Origin: VAZQ01 sp963702695
GTDB lineage: Bacteria > Pseudomonadota > Alphaproteobacteria > Rhizobiales > Xanthobacteraceae
NCBI GenBank assembly: GCA_963702695.1
Contig: CAVPDS010000020.1
Span: 23,769 to 87,768 of the forward strand
Direction of reading: 5' to 3'
Length of the DNA stretch: 64,000 bases
Below, piece after piece: positions 40,001 to 47,759 of this stretch. Below the pieces are notes generated by a model, which saw only the letters and a program-made list of their open reading frames with translations, searched no databases and was not told the origin of the DNA. Position 1 is the first letter of the stretch, and every line of letters begins with the position of its first letter. The translations under genes and the position numbers were made by a program.

Positions 40001-41855
40001 CGTTTTCGGCAATGGCTTGCTGCGGGAGACGACGACGAGGCTGGTCGCCGCTTTCGACCACCGCGACATCTTCATCGATCCCGCTCCCGACCCCGAGAAG
40101 AGCTTCGCCGAGCGCCAACGCTTGTTCGATCTGCCGCGATCGAGCTGGCAGGACTACGACAAGGCGCTGATCTCGCAGGGCGGCGGCGTCTACTCGCGCA
40201 GTCTGAAGGAGATCATGCTGACAGCGGAGGCGCAGCAGGTGCTTGGTTTTGCCAAGTCAAGAACCACACCGCAGGAACTGATGAACGCGATCCTCAAGGC
40301 GCCGGTTGACCTCCTGTTCTTCGGAGGTATCGGCACCTATGTGCGCGCCGCGAGCGAGACCGACGAGGCCGTTGGCGATCGCGCCAACGATGCGATCCGG
40401 GTGACGGGCTCGGACATCCGCGCCAAGGTCATCGGCGAAGGCGCCAATCTCGGCATGACCCAGCGCGGCCGCGTCGAGGCGGCGCTGCGCGGCATCCGGC
40501 TCAACACCGATGCGATCGACAATTCCGCCGGCGTGAACACCTCCGACGTGGAGGTCAACATCAAGATTGCGCTGATGCCGCCGGTGCGCGATCGGCGGCT
40601 TACGCTCGCTGCACGCAACGCCTTGCTCGCGGAGATGACCGATGATGTCGCCGCGCTCGTGCTGCGTAACAATTACCTGCAGCCGCTCGCGCTCTCGCTC
40701 GCCGAGCGGCACGGGCTCGAATATCTCGGCTTCCAGCAGCGCCTGATGCAGACGCTGGAAGCCAAGGGCATGCTCGACCGCGCGGTCGAGTTCCTGCCCG
40801 ACGACGCCGAACTGGGCGAGCGCCGCCGCCGCAATCAGCCGCTGACCCGGCCCGAGCTCTCGGTCCTGCTCGCTTACGCCAAGCTTTCGCTCTATGCGGA
40901 ACTGCTGGAAACCAGCGTGCCCGATGATCCCTATCTCGCGCGCGAACTCGTCCGTTATTTCCCGAAAGCGATCGTTGAACGGTTTCCCGACGCGCTCGCG
41001 CGGCATCGCCTGCGCCGCGAGATCATTGCCACCCAGCTCGCCAATTCGATCATCAACCGCGGCGGTCCGTCATTCGCGGCGCGGATCGAGGACCAGACCG
41101 GCGCGTCAGTCGCCAATATCGCGGCCGCGTTCGCAGCCGTGCGCGACAGCTTCGGGATGACCTCCCTCAACGGCGAGATCGACGCGCTCGACAACGTCAT
41201 CTCCGGCAAGCTGCAGCTCGGTCTCTATGCCGCCGTGCAGGACCTGCTGCGCGACCGTGTGGTCTGGTTCCTGCGCAATGTGGATTTCTCTCGAGGGCTC
41301 GCCGCGATCGTCGAGCACTATCAGCAGGGCATCGCCGCGGTCGAGGCCGCATTCGCGACCGCACTGAGCAAGGACGCCATGGCAGCGCGTGACCGCCGCG
41401 CGGAGGAACTGGCCAAGGCCAAGGTGCCCAACGCGCTCGCGCAGCGCCTCGCCAACCTGCCGGCGCTCACCGCGGCTCCAGATATCGTGCTCGTTGCCGA
41501 TCGCAGCAGAAAAGAGATCGCGGCGGTGGCGGCTACCTACTTCGCCAGCTCATCGTTCTTCCGAATCGATCAGATCGTCGACGCCGCGCGCACCATCAAG
41601 GTCTCCGACTATTTCGATCGGCTCATGCTTGATCGCGCGCTCAATTCGCTCGGCGACGCCGAACGCCGGATCACCGCCTCGATGGCCGGCAACGGCGCCG
41701 CCACGGGCGCGCAGGCCGTCAACTCCTGGGTCGCAGGCCGCAAGACCGAAGTCGACCGCATCCGCATGAGCGTGCATGAGATCGCCAGTTCCGGGCTCAC
41801 GCTCTCGAAGCTCGCGGTGGCCGCGAGTTTGCTGGGGGATCTGGTGAAGCAGTGA
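37014..41855 (+). CDS. gdh: NAD-dependent glutamate dehydrogenase, large 180-kDa type
   Basis: This 1613-residue protein matches the L_180 NAD-GDH family in length. It converts glutamate to 2-oxoglutarate and ammonium for catabolism. ACT-like N-terminal regulatory segments (DISVLEIVNDDMPFLLDSVL, GELAECSIEIRL) precede the catalytic part with FGKVARGGIRWSDRPQDFRT and IVPVGAKGGFVPKFLPKGPR (substrate Lys region). The nucleotide-binding region includes TGSDIRAKVIGEGANLGMT and the C-terminal helical domain follows. AAGGA lies 7 bases before the ATG. It is a single gene, without a linked regulator, and is followed by a 14-bp-arm hairpin repeat. Confidence 0.96.
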   Translation: MDSETLPGTEEERAARSLINSAAALLKERESDIPNAFVIGLFARAVPEDVLRHNRQTIASLSEDAWTFLAQRKLGAPKIRIATPGAADPAPLKDISVLEIVNDDMPFLLDSVLGELAECSIEIRLVSHPVFTVERDAAGRLTGLQGPSPTPGAGQRESFMHIQLERIEDATRRSEVITAIERALADVRVAVEDWRPMMTRVSDVTASLKANPPPLPPAEIDEAIEFLNWLTANNFTFLGVREYEFTDHEEALKPRYETGLGLLREHGARVLRRGTQLVTVSPEIRAFLEEPRLLIVTKSAVRSRVHRRVYMDYIGLKRFSAAGKLVGEVRIIGLFTSTVYTRSTRSIPYLRRKVDAVVKRAGFDPDSHSGKALVNVLETYSRDELFQIDEDTLYHFALAILQLDERPRVRVLPRSDRFERFISVLVYTPRDRYDSDIRRRIGEYLAEAYKGHVSAFYPFFPEGPLVRVHFIIGRRDGATPRPERAALEDAINAIVRTWNDGLADALLAAHPPTKARALIERYQDAFSEGFREVYSPLVAAEDVQVIEMLSAAKPLSVDFHHRAWDSKNAVGLKVWNFNTPIPLSDRVPVLENMGFRVIDEQSYQIAVGTPEEPDVWLHDMMLERADGSTVDLDKVQQALEAAFLVVMTGGAENDGYNALVLVAGLMWRDVALIRTISRFLRQIRVPYSQDYMWATLIKHSGIAADIVRLFHARFDPRFDNSAAERSKREAEIAAGVEQKLAAVESLDEDRILRHFVTAVQAALRTNFYQINPEGKPKGLIAIKFSSRKLDAVPLPRPLYEIFVYSPRFEGVHLRFGKVARGGIRWSDRPQDFRTEILGLVKAQQVKNAVIVPVGAKGGFVPKFLPKGPRDAVMMEGTETYKLFISALLDITDNLGDKGVIPPDNVVRHDDDDPYLVVAADKGTATFSDIANAIADEHGYWLSDAFASGGSAGYDHKKIGITARGAWESVKRHFREMDIDIGKTPFTTVGVGDMSGDVFGNGLLRETTTRLVAAFDHRDIFIDPAPDPEKSFAERQRLFDLPRSSWQDYDKALISQGGGVYSRSLKEIMLTAEAQQVLGFAKSRTTPQELMNAILKAPVDLLFFGGIGTYVRAASETDEAVGDRANDAIRVTGSDIRAKVIGEGANLGMTQRGRVEAALRGIRLNTDAIDNSAGVNTSDVEVNIKIALMPPVRDRRLTLAARNALLAEMTDDVAALVLRNNYLQPLALSLAERHGLEYLGFQQRLMQTLEAKGMLDRAVEFLPDDAELGERRRRNQPLTRPELSVLLAYAKLSLYAELLETSVPDDPYLARELVRYFPKAIVERFPDALARHRLRREIIATQLANSIINRGGPSFAARIEDQTGASVANIAAAFAAVRDSFGMTSLNGEIDALDNVISGKLQLGLYAAVQDLLRDRVVWFLRNVDFSRGLAAIVEHYQQGIAAVEAAFATALSKDAMAARDRRAEELAKAKVPNALAQRLANLPALTAAPDIVLVADRSRKEIAAVAATYFASSSFFRIDQIVDAARTIKVSDYFDRLMLDRALNSLGDAERRITASMAGNGAATGAQAVNSWVAGRKTEVDRIRMSVHEIASSGLTLSKLAVAASLLGDLVKQ

Positions 41856-41867
41856 AGGCTCTGTAAG

Positions 41868-41924
41868 GTGGGCAAAAGCGCCGTGCACTGACGCCGCATG
41901 CGAGCGCTGCGCGCTTTTGCCCAC
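41868..41924. repeat. 14-bp perfect inverted repeat after gdh
   Basis: GTGGGCAAAAGCGC (41868-41881) and GCGCTTTTGCCCAC (41911-41924) are exact complements with a 29-base loop, 12 bp after the gdh stop. There is no T-run. It resembles the GTGGGCAAAGCGC-type intergenic repeats of Hyphomicrobiales and may also protect the 3' end of the transcript. Confidence 0.65.
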
Positions 41925-42010
41925 GCGGGACGTTGCCGTGGGCTCACGCGTGCAGCGCCGAGCGCGCCAACAAACGCCCTACCCTGCGCCTTTGCACCCT
42001 ACAACAACAA

Positions 42011-43219
42011 CTACGGAATTTTCTTCACCGGCTTCGAATCCAGATTGAACAGCCGCGCCGCATTGCCGCCGAGGATATTGCGCTTGGCCGTTTCCTTGAG
42101 GAACGGCAGGTCATAGATCGTGCTCGGCAGGTCGAAGTCCCAATGCGGGTAGTCGGACGACCAGACCAACTGGGTCTCCGCGTTGATCATCTTGAAGGTT
42201 GCCTCCAGTACCGAGAGATCGTCCGGCACTTCCATCGGCTGCGAAGAATAGAACATCTCGCGCATGTATTCGCTCGGCTTGCGCTTGAGCTGCGGGCAGT
42301 CCGATGTGCGCATCATGTAGGAGTGGTCGAGCCGCTGCATCAGGCAGTAGGCCCAGGTCAAGCCGCTCTCGATCCACATCGTCTTGAGCTTGGGGAAGCG
42401 CTCGGGGATGCCGTTGACCACCCAGTTGGTCATGTGGACCATGTTGAACCACATGAAGCCGAGCGAATGCACCGAGATGAAGCGGTTGGTGGTCGCGAGC
42501 GCGCGGTCATCCCAGTTGTAGGCGGCGTGGAACGAGATCGGCTTGCCCATCTCCTCGAGCAGCGCGTAGGTCTTCATGTAGGCGTTGTCGTGCACCGGCT
42601 TGTAGCGCGGCGAGGTCACCATGAAGCCGACGACGCCTTTTTTGTCGCCGAAGTCTTTTACCGTACGATACGCCCATTCCGGATCGTTGAACGGCAGGTA
42701 GAGCATCGAGATGATGCGCGGCTCCTGCGCCAGGATGCGCTCGCACAGCCAGCGATTATAGGCGCGGCAGAGCTGAACTTCGATCTCGACCTGGGGATGC
42801 AGACCGAGGAACAGCATCGGCGTCGGGAACATGCAGGAATAGTCGACGCCCATCGCGTCCATCCAGTCGAGCGTCCAGTCGATGTCGCGGTGGCGGTCGC
42901 CCCGGCCTTTGAAAAACTTGCGATTGGAATGCCGCGTCATGCGGCCGCCGAGGCTCTGGTAGCCGACCTGGCTGTTGAGGAAGCCGGAGCGGCCGGCGCG
43001 CGCCATCGAGTCCATCGCCTCCATCTTGACGACGGGGCTCTCGATGTAGCTGAACACGTCCTTGTAGGATTCGCTCTCGTAGTGGTGAGCGTCCACATCG
43101 ACGATCAGGAAATCCTGATAGTTGCGGGCCCGCGCCTGCTGGCTGGCGTGATCCAGCGCCTTGGTTTCCGTGTACTGCTCGGGATTGAGCGTGCGGACTT
43201 CGTTTCGCAGCATGTCCAT
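42011..43219 (-). CDS. Amidohydrolase family protein, 402 aa
   Basis: This protein has the amidohydrolase_2 pattern: DFLIVDVDAHHYESESYKDV (DxDxH-type start), MGKPISFHAAYNWDDRALA (metal His), ERFPKLKTMWIESGLTWAYC and LVWSSDYPHWDFDLP (late Asp). It is larger than ACMSD and resembles aromatic decarboxylase/hydrolase relatives found in degradation clusters. GAGGAAAATCCCC precedes the ATG at 43219. The Rieske-type ferredoxin gene lies upstream on the same strand with a 122-bp gap containing a stretch like TCAGGGATCA repeats, so they may form a short operon. Substrate unknown. Confidence 0.83.
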   Translation of the reverse strand: MDMLRNEVRTLNPEQYTETKALDHASQQARARNYQDFLIVDVDAHHYESESYKDVFSYIESPVVKMEAMDSMARAGRSGFLNSQVGYQSLGGRMTRHSNRKFFKGRGDRHRDIDWTLDWMDAMGVDYSCMFPTPMLFLGLHPQVEIEVQLCRAYNRWLCERILAQEPRIISMLYLPFNDPEWAYRTVKDFGDKKGVVGFMVTSPRYKPVHDNAYMKTYALLEEMGKPISFHAAYNWDDRALATTNRFISVHSLGFMWFNMVHMTNWVVNGIPERFPKLKTMWIESGLTWAYCLMQRLDHSYMMRTSDCPQLKRKPSEYMREMFYSSQPMEVPDDLSVLEATFKMINAETQLVWSSDYPHWDFDLPSTIYDLPFLKETAKRNILGGNAARLFNLDSKPVKKIP

Positions 43220-43341
43220 GGGGATTTTCCTCGCCTTCGCAGTAGTCAGGGACCAGCTATCAGGGATCAAGAACCAGCGATCTGGTCTGATGCTCTTCCG
43301 CCTCTGCTGATGCCCGCCACCTGATTTCTGATTCCTGTTCT

Positions 43342-43704
43342 TCAGATGACGACGAAAACTTCGTCGCCGCGTTGCACCACGTCGTATTTGCGCAGCTTCA
43401 GCCGCCGATCGCCGATGCACTCGCCGGTCTTGAGATCGTATTCATAGCCGTGCCAGGGGCACGCGAAGTGCACCTCGTCGGCGAACTTCTGCCCCTCGTA
43501 GGTCCGGTCCGGGTTGATGATGTCCACGACTTTGTTGACGAGAATACCTTCGCACGCCGGGCCGCCGGCATGGACGCAATAATTACTGTAGGCGTAGAAC
43601 GCGCCGTCCTTGAAGAATACGCCCACTTCCTTCTGCCCGTCGACGACAATCCGGCGATCACCATCCTTCATGTCAGTCGCCTTGGCGACGAACCGCTCCG
43701 CCAT
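43342..43704 (-). CDS. Rieske 2Fe-2S ferredoxin-like protein with long inter-ligand insert
   Basis: This 120-residue protein shows the Rieske boxes NYCVHAGGPACEG (Cys-x-His) and CPWHGYEYDLKTGECIG (Cys-x2-His), which bind one 2Fe-2S cluster. Between the boxes are about 35 residues (including NKVVDIINPDRTYEGQKFAD), roughly twice the usual 15 to 17, so an extra loop covers the cluster. It lacks a signal peptide and probably carries electrons to a monooxygenase or ring-hydroxylating oxygenase. AAGGAG is 6 bases before the ATG at 43704. The amidohydrolase downstream may be in the same unit. Confidence 0.87.
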   Translation of the reverse strand: MAERFVAKATDMKDGDRRIVVDGQKEVGVFFKDGAFYAYSNYCVHAGGPACEGILVNKVVDIINPDRTYEGQKFADEVHFACPWHGYEYDLKTGECIGDRRLKLRKYDVVQRGDEVFVVI

Positions 43705-43917
43705 CTCCCACTCCTTTACCGCTTGATACCGCTTGACCTCCCGGTCGGGCGCGGGCCGACCGGCCCTCGCGTCCTCTCGGCGTCTATCTCTAAAGCCTTT
43801 TTTCCGCGTTAACCACTCCTTCATCCCGCGGCCAAAACGCGTTGAATTAACAATAAGTTATCCATAAGAATTCAGAGCGCGCCTAGGCAGCGGAGCGAAG
43901 GAACGGCGGGTCTCGTG

Positions 43918-44208
43918 ATGGATCCGCTCCAAGAGAAAAAGATGCAGGGCCAACGGCATAACGATCGTCCCATCAAGCCGTCGCTCCCCACCGACCCAGA
44001 CCGCCTCCCGCAAGTTGAACGATTATTCATCGAGCGCAGCCCGGTCGTCGCCATCCTGCTCCGTCTGCTGGCAGTGTTGGTCCTGCTCGGATGCCTGGTC
44101 CTGACCTGGGCGGCGAAGGTTCTGCCGCTGGCGCGGGACAACTCGATCCCGCCGCTCGGCGATACCTTGCCGGGAAGCCAACCGGCTATTCGAACAGATC
44201 GCGCATGA
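43918..44208 (+). CDS. Hypothetical single-membrane-segment protein, 96 aa
   Basis: This open frame encodes a charged N-terminus (MDPLQEKKMQGQRHNDRPIK, PSLPTDPDRLPQVE), one strong hydrophobic segment VVAILLRLLAVLVLLGCLVL and a short Pro-rich tail. It could be a small inner-membrane protein. There is no convincing Shine-Dalgarno sequence and I do not recognise a family, so it may be spurious. A GTG at 43915 is an alternative start. It lies in a 670-bp gap between two minus-strand genes; the flanking 210 bp and 167 bp show nothing else. Confidence 0.4.
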   Translation: MDPLQEKKMQGQRHNDRPIKPSLPTDPDRLPQVERLFIERSPVVAILLRLLAVLVLLGCLVLTWAAKVLPLARDNSIPPLGDTLPGSQPAIRTDRA

Positions 44209-44375
44209 CCGTGAGCTATGTCTTACAGCGCCGGCAACCCTGGTAAATTCTATAATCATCCTGTGAATTCCTAAGCCGCCGAGCCGGCGCCGGCGACGTC
44301 AAGACGGCGCCGATTTCGCCCGCAGGCGCAACATGGTGAACCGAGCACCTGAAGAACTGGTCAGTGGGACCGTGG

Positions 44376-45422
44376 CTATTGGCCGGCGCCCGCCGGCAAC
44401 AATTCACGTACATAGGCGACGACATCGGGCGGCGTCTCGATGGTCTCGCGGATGATCTGTTCGGCGTCCTGCCAGGTGCGGGGATCGATCGGCTGCGTGG
44501 TCTTGGCCACGTCGGCGAGGAAAGCCTCGTCACGCATCGTGGCCACGAAGGCATCACGCAACGCCGCAAGGCGCGCCGGCGGCAGCTCCGGCGGCGCGAT
44601 GAAAACCTTGCCGGGCGCACGGGCGAGCGCGAGCAGCCGGAACGCCGCCTTGTCGATCGGCCTCTGCGCCAGCTCCTGCAGCAGGGGCACATCCGGCAAA
44701 TGCGGCGAGCGCACATCGTTGAGCTGCGCGAGCCAGTTGAAGCGCTGCTCCTTGACCCAGTCGGGCCGCACTTCTTGCATCACCTCGTAAGCGCCGTAGA
44801 CGGCATCGACTTCGCCACGCTCCATGGCGAGGTAGATCTCTCCCGTCCCCCGATAGCCCGGAATGACCTTGAAGCGCGTGCCGAACAGCTTGTTCATCAT
44901 CAGAGGCAGATAAGCCTGTGCCGAGGCCGCACCGGTGGCACCGAACACCGCCGTCTTCTGCCGCGCGTCTTCGAGCGTTGCCACGCCGGTACGCTTGAGG
45001 ATACCGAACACGCCGGCATCGCCCTTGCCCAGGGAGCCGAGCGCCGCCAGCTTGCGGGCATCGAACTTGATGCTGTCATCGGCGGCGAGCACCTGCGTAA
45101 TCGGCATATTGTCGTACATCAGACCGATCACGGTGCCGTCGCGGGGCGCGACGTTGGCCATGTAGGTCATCTGGCGCAGTCCGCCGGCGCCCGGCAGGAG
45201 CTGGACCACGCCGTTGGGCCGGCCCGGGATGTGGCGCGGCAGATGCTCGGCGATGAGCCGCACCAACAAGGAATTACGGCCGCCCTCGCCGAACGGATTG
45301 GTAACCAGCAACGTCTTGCCGCGATAGAACGCCGCGACCTCCTCATCGTCGGCCCGCGCGGGCACTCCCGCCAGCACGAGGCCAAGCGCGAACAGTCCAC
45401 GATTCACCTCTCTTCGGCGCAT
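44376..45422 (-). CDS. TctC/Bug-like solute-binding protein, divergent branch
   Basis: This 348-residue protein has a signal peptide (RGLFALGLVLAGVPARA) and a mature part with EEVAAFYRGKTLLVTNPFGE, HIPGRPNGVVQLLPGAGGLR, NVAPRDGTVIGLMYDNMPIT, KLFGTRFKVIPGYRGTGEIY and LAMERGEVDAVYGAYEVMQE. It belongs to the same FYxGK branch as the clusters at 11 to 21 kb but is more distant from them, with GEGGRN in place of the usual GTGGGYD motif at the ligand loop. GGAGG lies 8 bases before the ATG. It stands alone. Confidence 0.84.
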   Translation of the reverse strand: MRRREVNRGLFALGLVLAGVPARADDEEVAAFYRGKTLLVTNPFGEGGRNSLLVRLIAEHLPRHIPGRPNGVVQLLPGAGGLRQMTYMANVAPRDGTVIGLMYDNMPITQVLAADDSIKFDARKLAALGSLGKGDAGVFGILKRTGVATLEDARQKTAVFGATGAASAQAYLPLMMNKLFGTRFKVIPGYRGTGEIYLAMERGEVDAVYGAYEVMQEVRPDWVKEQRFNWLAQLNDVRSPHLPDVPLLQELAQRPIDKAAFRLLALARAPGKVFIAPPELPPARLAALRDAFVATMRDEAFLADVAKTTQPIDPRTWQDAEQIIRETIETPPDVVAYVRELLPAGAGQ

Positions 45423-45442
45423 GACCGCGGCCTCCGTGACGG

Positions 45443-45952
45443 CTATCCGCGTGCGAGTTTTACCTCGACCGGCGGGCCGCTTTTGATTGTCTGATAGACC
45501 ACGCAGTAGCGTTCCGTGAGCTTGAGGAGCTGATCGAGTTTTTCCTGCGGCGCATCGGTATCGACGTCGAAGCGCAGGCGGATCTGCGCGAAGCCGACCG
45601 GTGCATCCTTGGCGACGCCGAGCGTGCCGCGGAAATCGAGGTCACCCTCAGCCGACACGCGGCCGGACTTGAGCGGAATATCGAGCGCGGTCGCGACCGC
45701 CTTCAAGGTCACCCCGGCGCAGGCAACCAGCGCCTCCAGCAGCATGTCGCCGGAACAGAGGTCGAGGCCGGAGCCGCCCGTCGCCGGGTGCAGGCCCGCG
45801 ACCGCGAGCGCGCGGCCGGTCTCCACCTTGCAGGCGATGTGCGTGTCGTCGAGCGTGCCCTTCGCCTTCAGGGTGATGAAGGCGCTCTTGGGATCGCTCT
45901 TGTATTGGTCCTTGAGCGGCGCCTGCATGGCGCGCAAGGCAGTGGCATCCAT
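45443..45952 (-). CDS. OsmC family protein
   Basis: This 169-residue protein carries the OsmC/Ohr fold: HPATGGSGLDLCSGDMLLEA with the first Cys, VACAGVTLKAVATALDIPLK with the second Cys, and RYCVVYQTIKSG near the end, which gives a third Cys. The two conserved Cys of the OsmC family reduce organic hydroperoxides; the gene may be a peroxidase of the general OsmC type rather than Ohr. AAAGGA precedes the ATG. It lies 20 bp upstream of the TctC-like gene on the same strand and could be expressed with it. Confidence 0.87.
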   Translation of the reverse strand: MDATALRAMQAPLKDQYKSDPKSAFITLKAKGTLDDTHIACKVETGRALAVAGLHPATGGSGLDLCSGDMLLEALVACAGVTLKAVATALDIPLKSGRVSAEGDLDFRGTLGVAKDAPVGFAQIRLRFDVDTDAPQEKLDQLLKLTERYCVVYQTIKSGPPVEVKLARG

Positions 45953-46105
45953 AGGTCTTGTCCTTTCTGGCCGGCCACGCGTGGCGCCAAGGCCCGCTTC
46001 TTGTTCCGTCGCTTATCGGACAAGGTATATAGCCCGCCGGCACGGATCGGGAAGAGTCCGCATTCCGCCGTAGGACCACCGCTATCCCCGTCTCGGCACC
46101 CTGAA

Positions 46106-47020
46106 CTAGCGACGCCGCGTGCCGCTCGCTTTGCCTCTCCGCAACCCCGCCAACGCCTCAAGCACCGCACAGACGGAGGCGGTGTCGTCGCCGGCATGGC
46201 CGGTCGCCATCGCGGCGGCGTAGAGCGGCAGCGTCGCGGAAAACAGGGGCGTCGGGCAGCCGAGTGCCGCGGCATATTGGCCGATCACGGCCATGTCCTT
46301 CTGCCAGACCGAGACCTTCATGGTCGGATCGCCATAGCGATCCTTCACCATCATCGGCGCGCGCAGTTCGAACACCCGCGAATTGCCCGCACCGCTCGTC
46401 ACCATGTCGAAGATCGTCTGCGGCTTGAGCCCGGCCTTCATGCCCAGCACCATGGCCTCGGCGGCGGCGACATTGTTGATCGCGACCAGGAGATTGGCGA
46501 CGTATTTCATCCGGCTACCATTGCCGAATGCACCCAGGTCATGCACCGCCCGCGCGAAGCCCGCGAACAGCGGCTTGAGCTTGCGGATCACGCCCGCATC
46601 GCCGCTCGCATAAACGACGACATCCTTCACTTTCGCCTGCGAGCCGGTGCCGCTGACGGGGCAGTCGAGCATGGTATGGCCGGCCTTCAGGAGCACACGC
46701 TGCGCGGCAAGCTTGTCGTCAAGCGTGAACGTGCTCGTTTCGACAACGACGCGCGGCCGCACTTGCGCGGTCGCGATCGCCTGCGCGGCGTCCGCCAGAG
46801 CTTCTGCTTCCGGCAGGCTGGTGATGATCACCGGCGCGTGCACCGCGAGCGCGGCCGCATCCGGCGCGATCTCGACGCCCCCGCGCGCCAGCGCCCGGCG
46901 GCGCGGCGCCGCGATGTCGCAGCCGATCACTCGCCAACCGGCGGCAACCAGATTTTGCGCAAACGCCCCGCCCATGATGCCGAGGCCGACGAAGCCGACC
47001 GTGCCCTTGCTCCGCACCAT
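46106..47020 (-). CDS. NAD(P)-dependent 3-hydroxyisobutyrate dehydrogenase-like oxidoreductase
   Basis: This 304-residue protein has the Rossmann motif VGFVGLGIMGGAFAQNLVAA at its N-terminus, the substrate-binding TSTFTLDDKL and LDCPVSGTGSQAKVKDVVV signatures and the catalytic Lys region GNGSRMKYVANLLVAINNVA. This is the beta-hydroxyacid dehydrogenase family (HIBADH, tartronate semialdehyde reductase, glyoxylate reductase). The exact acid cannot be told. GGGAG is 6 bases before the ATG at 47020. It is divergent from the GlcG-like and Gfo/Idh genes, which also suggest an acid- or polyol-using pathway here. Confidence 0.87.
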   Translation of the reverse strand: MVRSKGTVGFVGLGIMGGAFAQNLVAAGWRVIGCDIAAPRRRALARGGVEIAPDAAALAVHAPVIITSLPEAEALADAAQAIATAQVRPRVVVETSTFTLDDKLAAQRVLLKAGHTMLDCPVSGTGSQAKVKDVVVYASGDAGVIRKLKPLFAGFARAVHDLGAFGNGSRMKYVANLLVAINNVAAAEAMVLGMKAGLKPQTIFDMVTSGAGNSRVFELRAPMMVKDRYGDPTMKVSVWQKDMAVIGQYAAALGCPTPLFSATLPLYAAAMATGHAGDDTASVCAVLEALAGLRRGKASGTRRR

Positions 47021-47163
47021 CCCGATCTCCCTGGCATTGACGCGCGACCCTACACGCAACAATCAGTCTCTGCGAGCATGCGCGCATGGCAGTGGAACAG
47101 CCCGCGCGGATTGCGTATCGTCGCCCGCGACTGACGCAAGACCGATCATCGGGAGGACAAATC

Positions 47164-47241
47164 ATGCATGTGCGAACCGCCGTGCTCGTCGCGGCCGCGG
47201 CCCCGCCGCTCGCATTGTTCGCGGGTCCTCTTCCGGGATAA
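47164..47241 (+). pseudogene. Signal-peptide-only gene remnant
   Basis: A strong ribosome site GGGAGGACAAATC precedes ATG at 47164, which opens 25 codons encoding MHVRTAVLVAAAAPPLALFA plus GPLPG, a typical Sec signal peptide, then TAA at 47239-47241. The sequence after the leader (CCTCTTCCGGGATAAGGAGA) looks like intergenic repeat DNA. It appears to be the start of a lost exported-protein gene cut by a repeat. A real 25-residue peptide gene cannot be excluded. It lies in a gap of about 300 bp between divergent genes that holds nothing else. Confidence 0.5.
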
Positions 47242-47318
47242 GGAGAGGGAGTGCGCATCAGCTAGCTTTACCGCATAGCCTCACCCCATCTAAGTCTCAC
47301 TTCCAACTTGGAGTTCCC

Positions 47319-47759
47319 ATGGCCCTCGCGCTTGCACAGGCTTCCACCATTCTCGACGTTGCGCTCGAGACCGCCCACGACAACAAGTTCGCTCCGCTCA
47401 CAGTCGCGGTTCTCGACGCCGGCGGTCATCTCGTCGCATTCAAGCGCGAGGACAAGTCCGGCATCCTCCGGTTCGACATCGCCTTCGGCAAAGCGTGGGG
47501 CGCGCTTGGCATGGGCTTCGGCTCGCGTACGCTGGCGGCGAGGGTCGGCCGCTCGCAGATGTTCTTCACCACGCTCGCCTCTGCGAGCGGCGGGCGCTTC
47601 GTGCCGGTGATCGGCGGCGTGCTGATCCGCGATACCGCCGGCGAAGTGATCGGCGCGGTCGGCATTTCCGGCGATGCGTCGGAGAACGACGAGAAATGCG
47701 CGATCGCCGGGATCGTGGCGGCGGGCCTCAAGGCCGACCCGGGCGAGGATCCGAAGTGA
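47319..47759 (+). CDS. GlcG/HbpS family heme-binding-like protein
   Basis: This 146-residue protein matches the GlcG/HbpS (DUF336) family: ALALAQASTILDVALETAHD, LTVAVLDAGGHLVAFKREDK, FGKAWGALGMGFGSRTLA, FVPVIGGVLIRDTAGEVIGA and VGISGDASENDEKCAIAGI. The family includes the glycolate-operon GlcG and a secreted heme-binding sensor; this one has no signal peptide. CTTGGAG lies 6 bases before the ATG. Its stop overlaps the start of the Gfo/Idh gene by one base (TGATG), so the two are translationally coupled. Confidence 0.9.
   Translation: MALALAQASTILDVALETAHDNKFAPLTVAVLDAGGHLVAFKREDKSGILRFDIAFGKAWGALGMGFGSRTLAARVGRSQMFFTTLASASGGRFVPVIGGVLIRDTAGEVIGAVGISGDASENDEKCAIAGIVAAGLKADPGEDPK

Noticed and set aside
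37134..40118. A 994-codon open frame antisense to gdh
   Set aside because: It mirrors the codon periodicity of a GC-rich gene on the other strand, has His/Arg/Asp-rich composition without any fold pattern, and no ribosome site.
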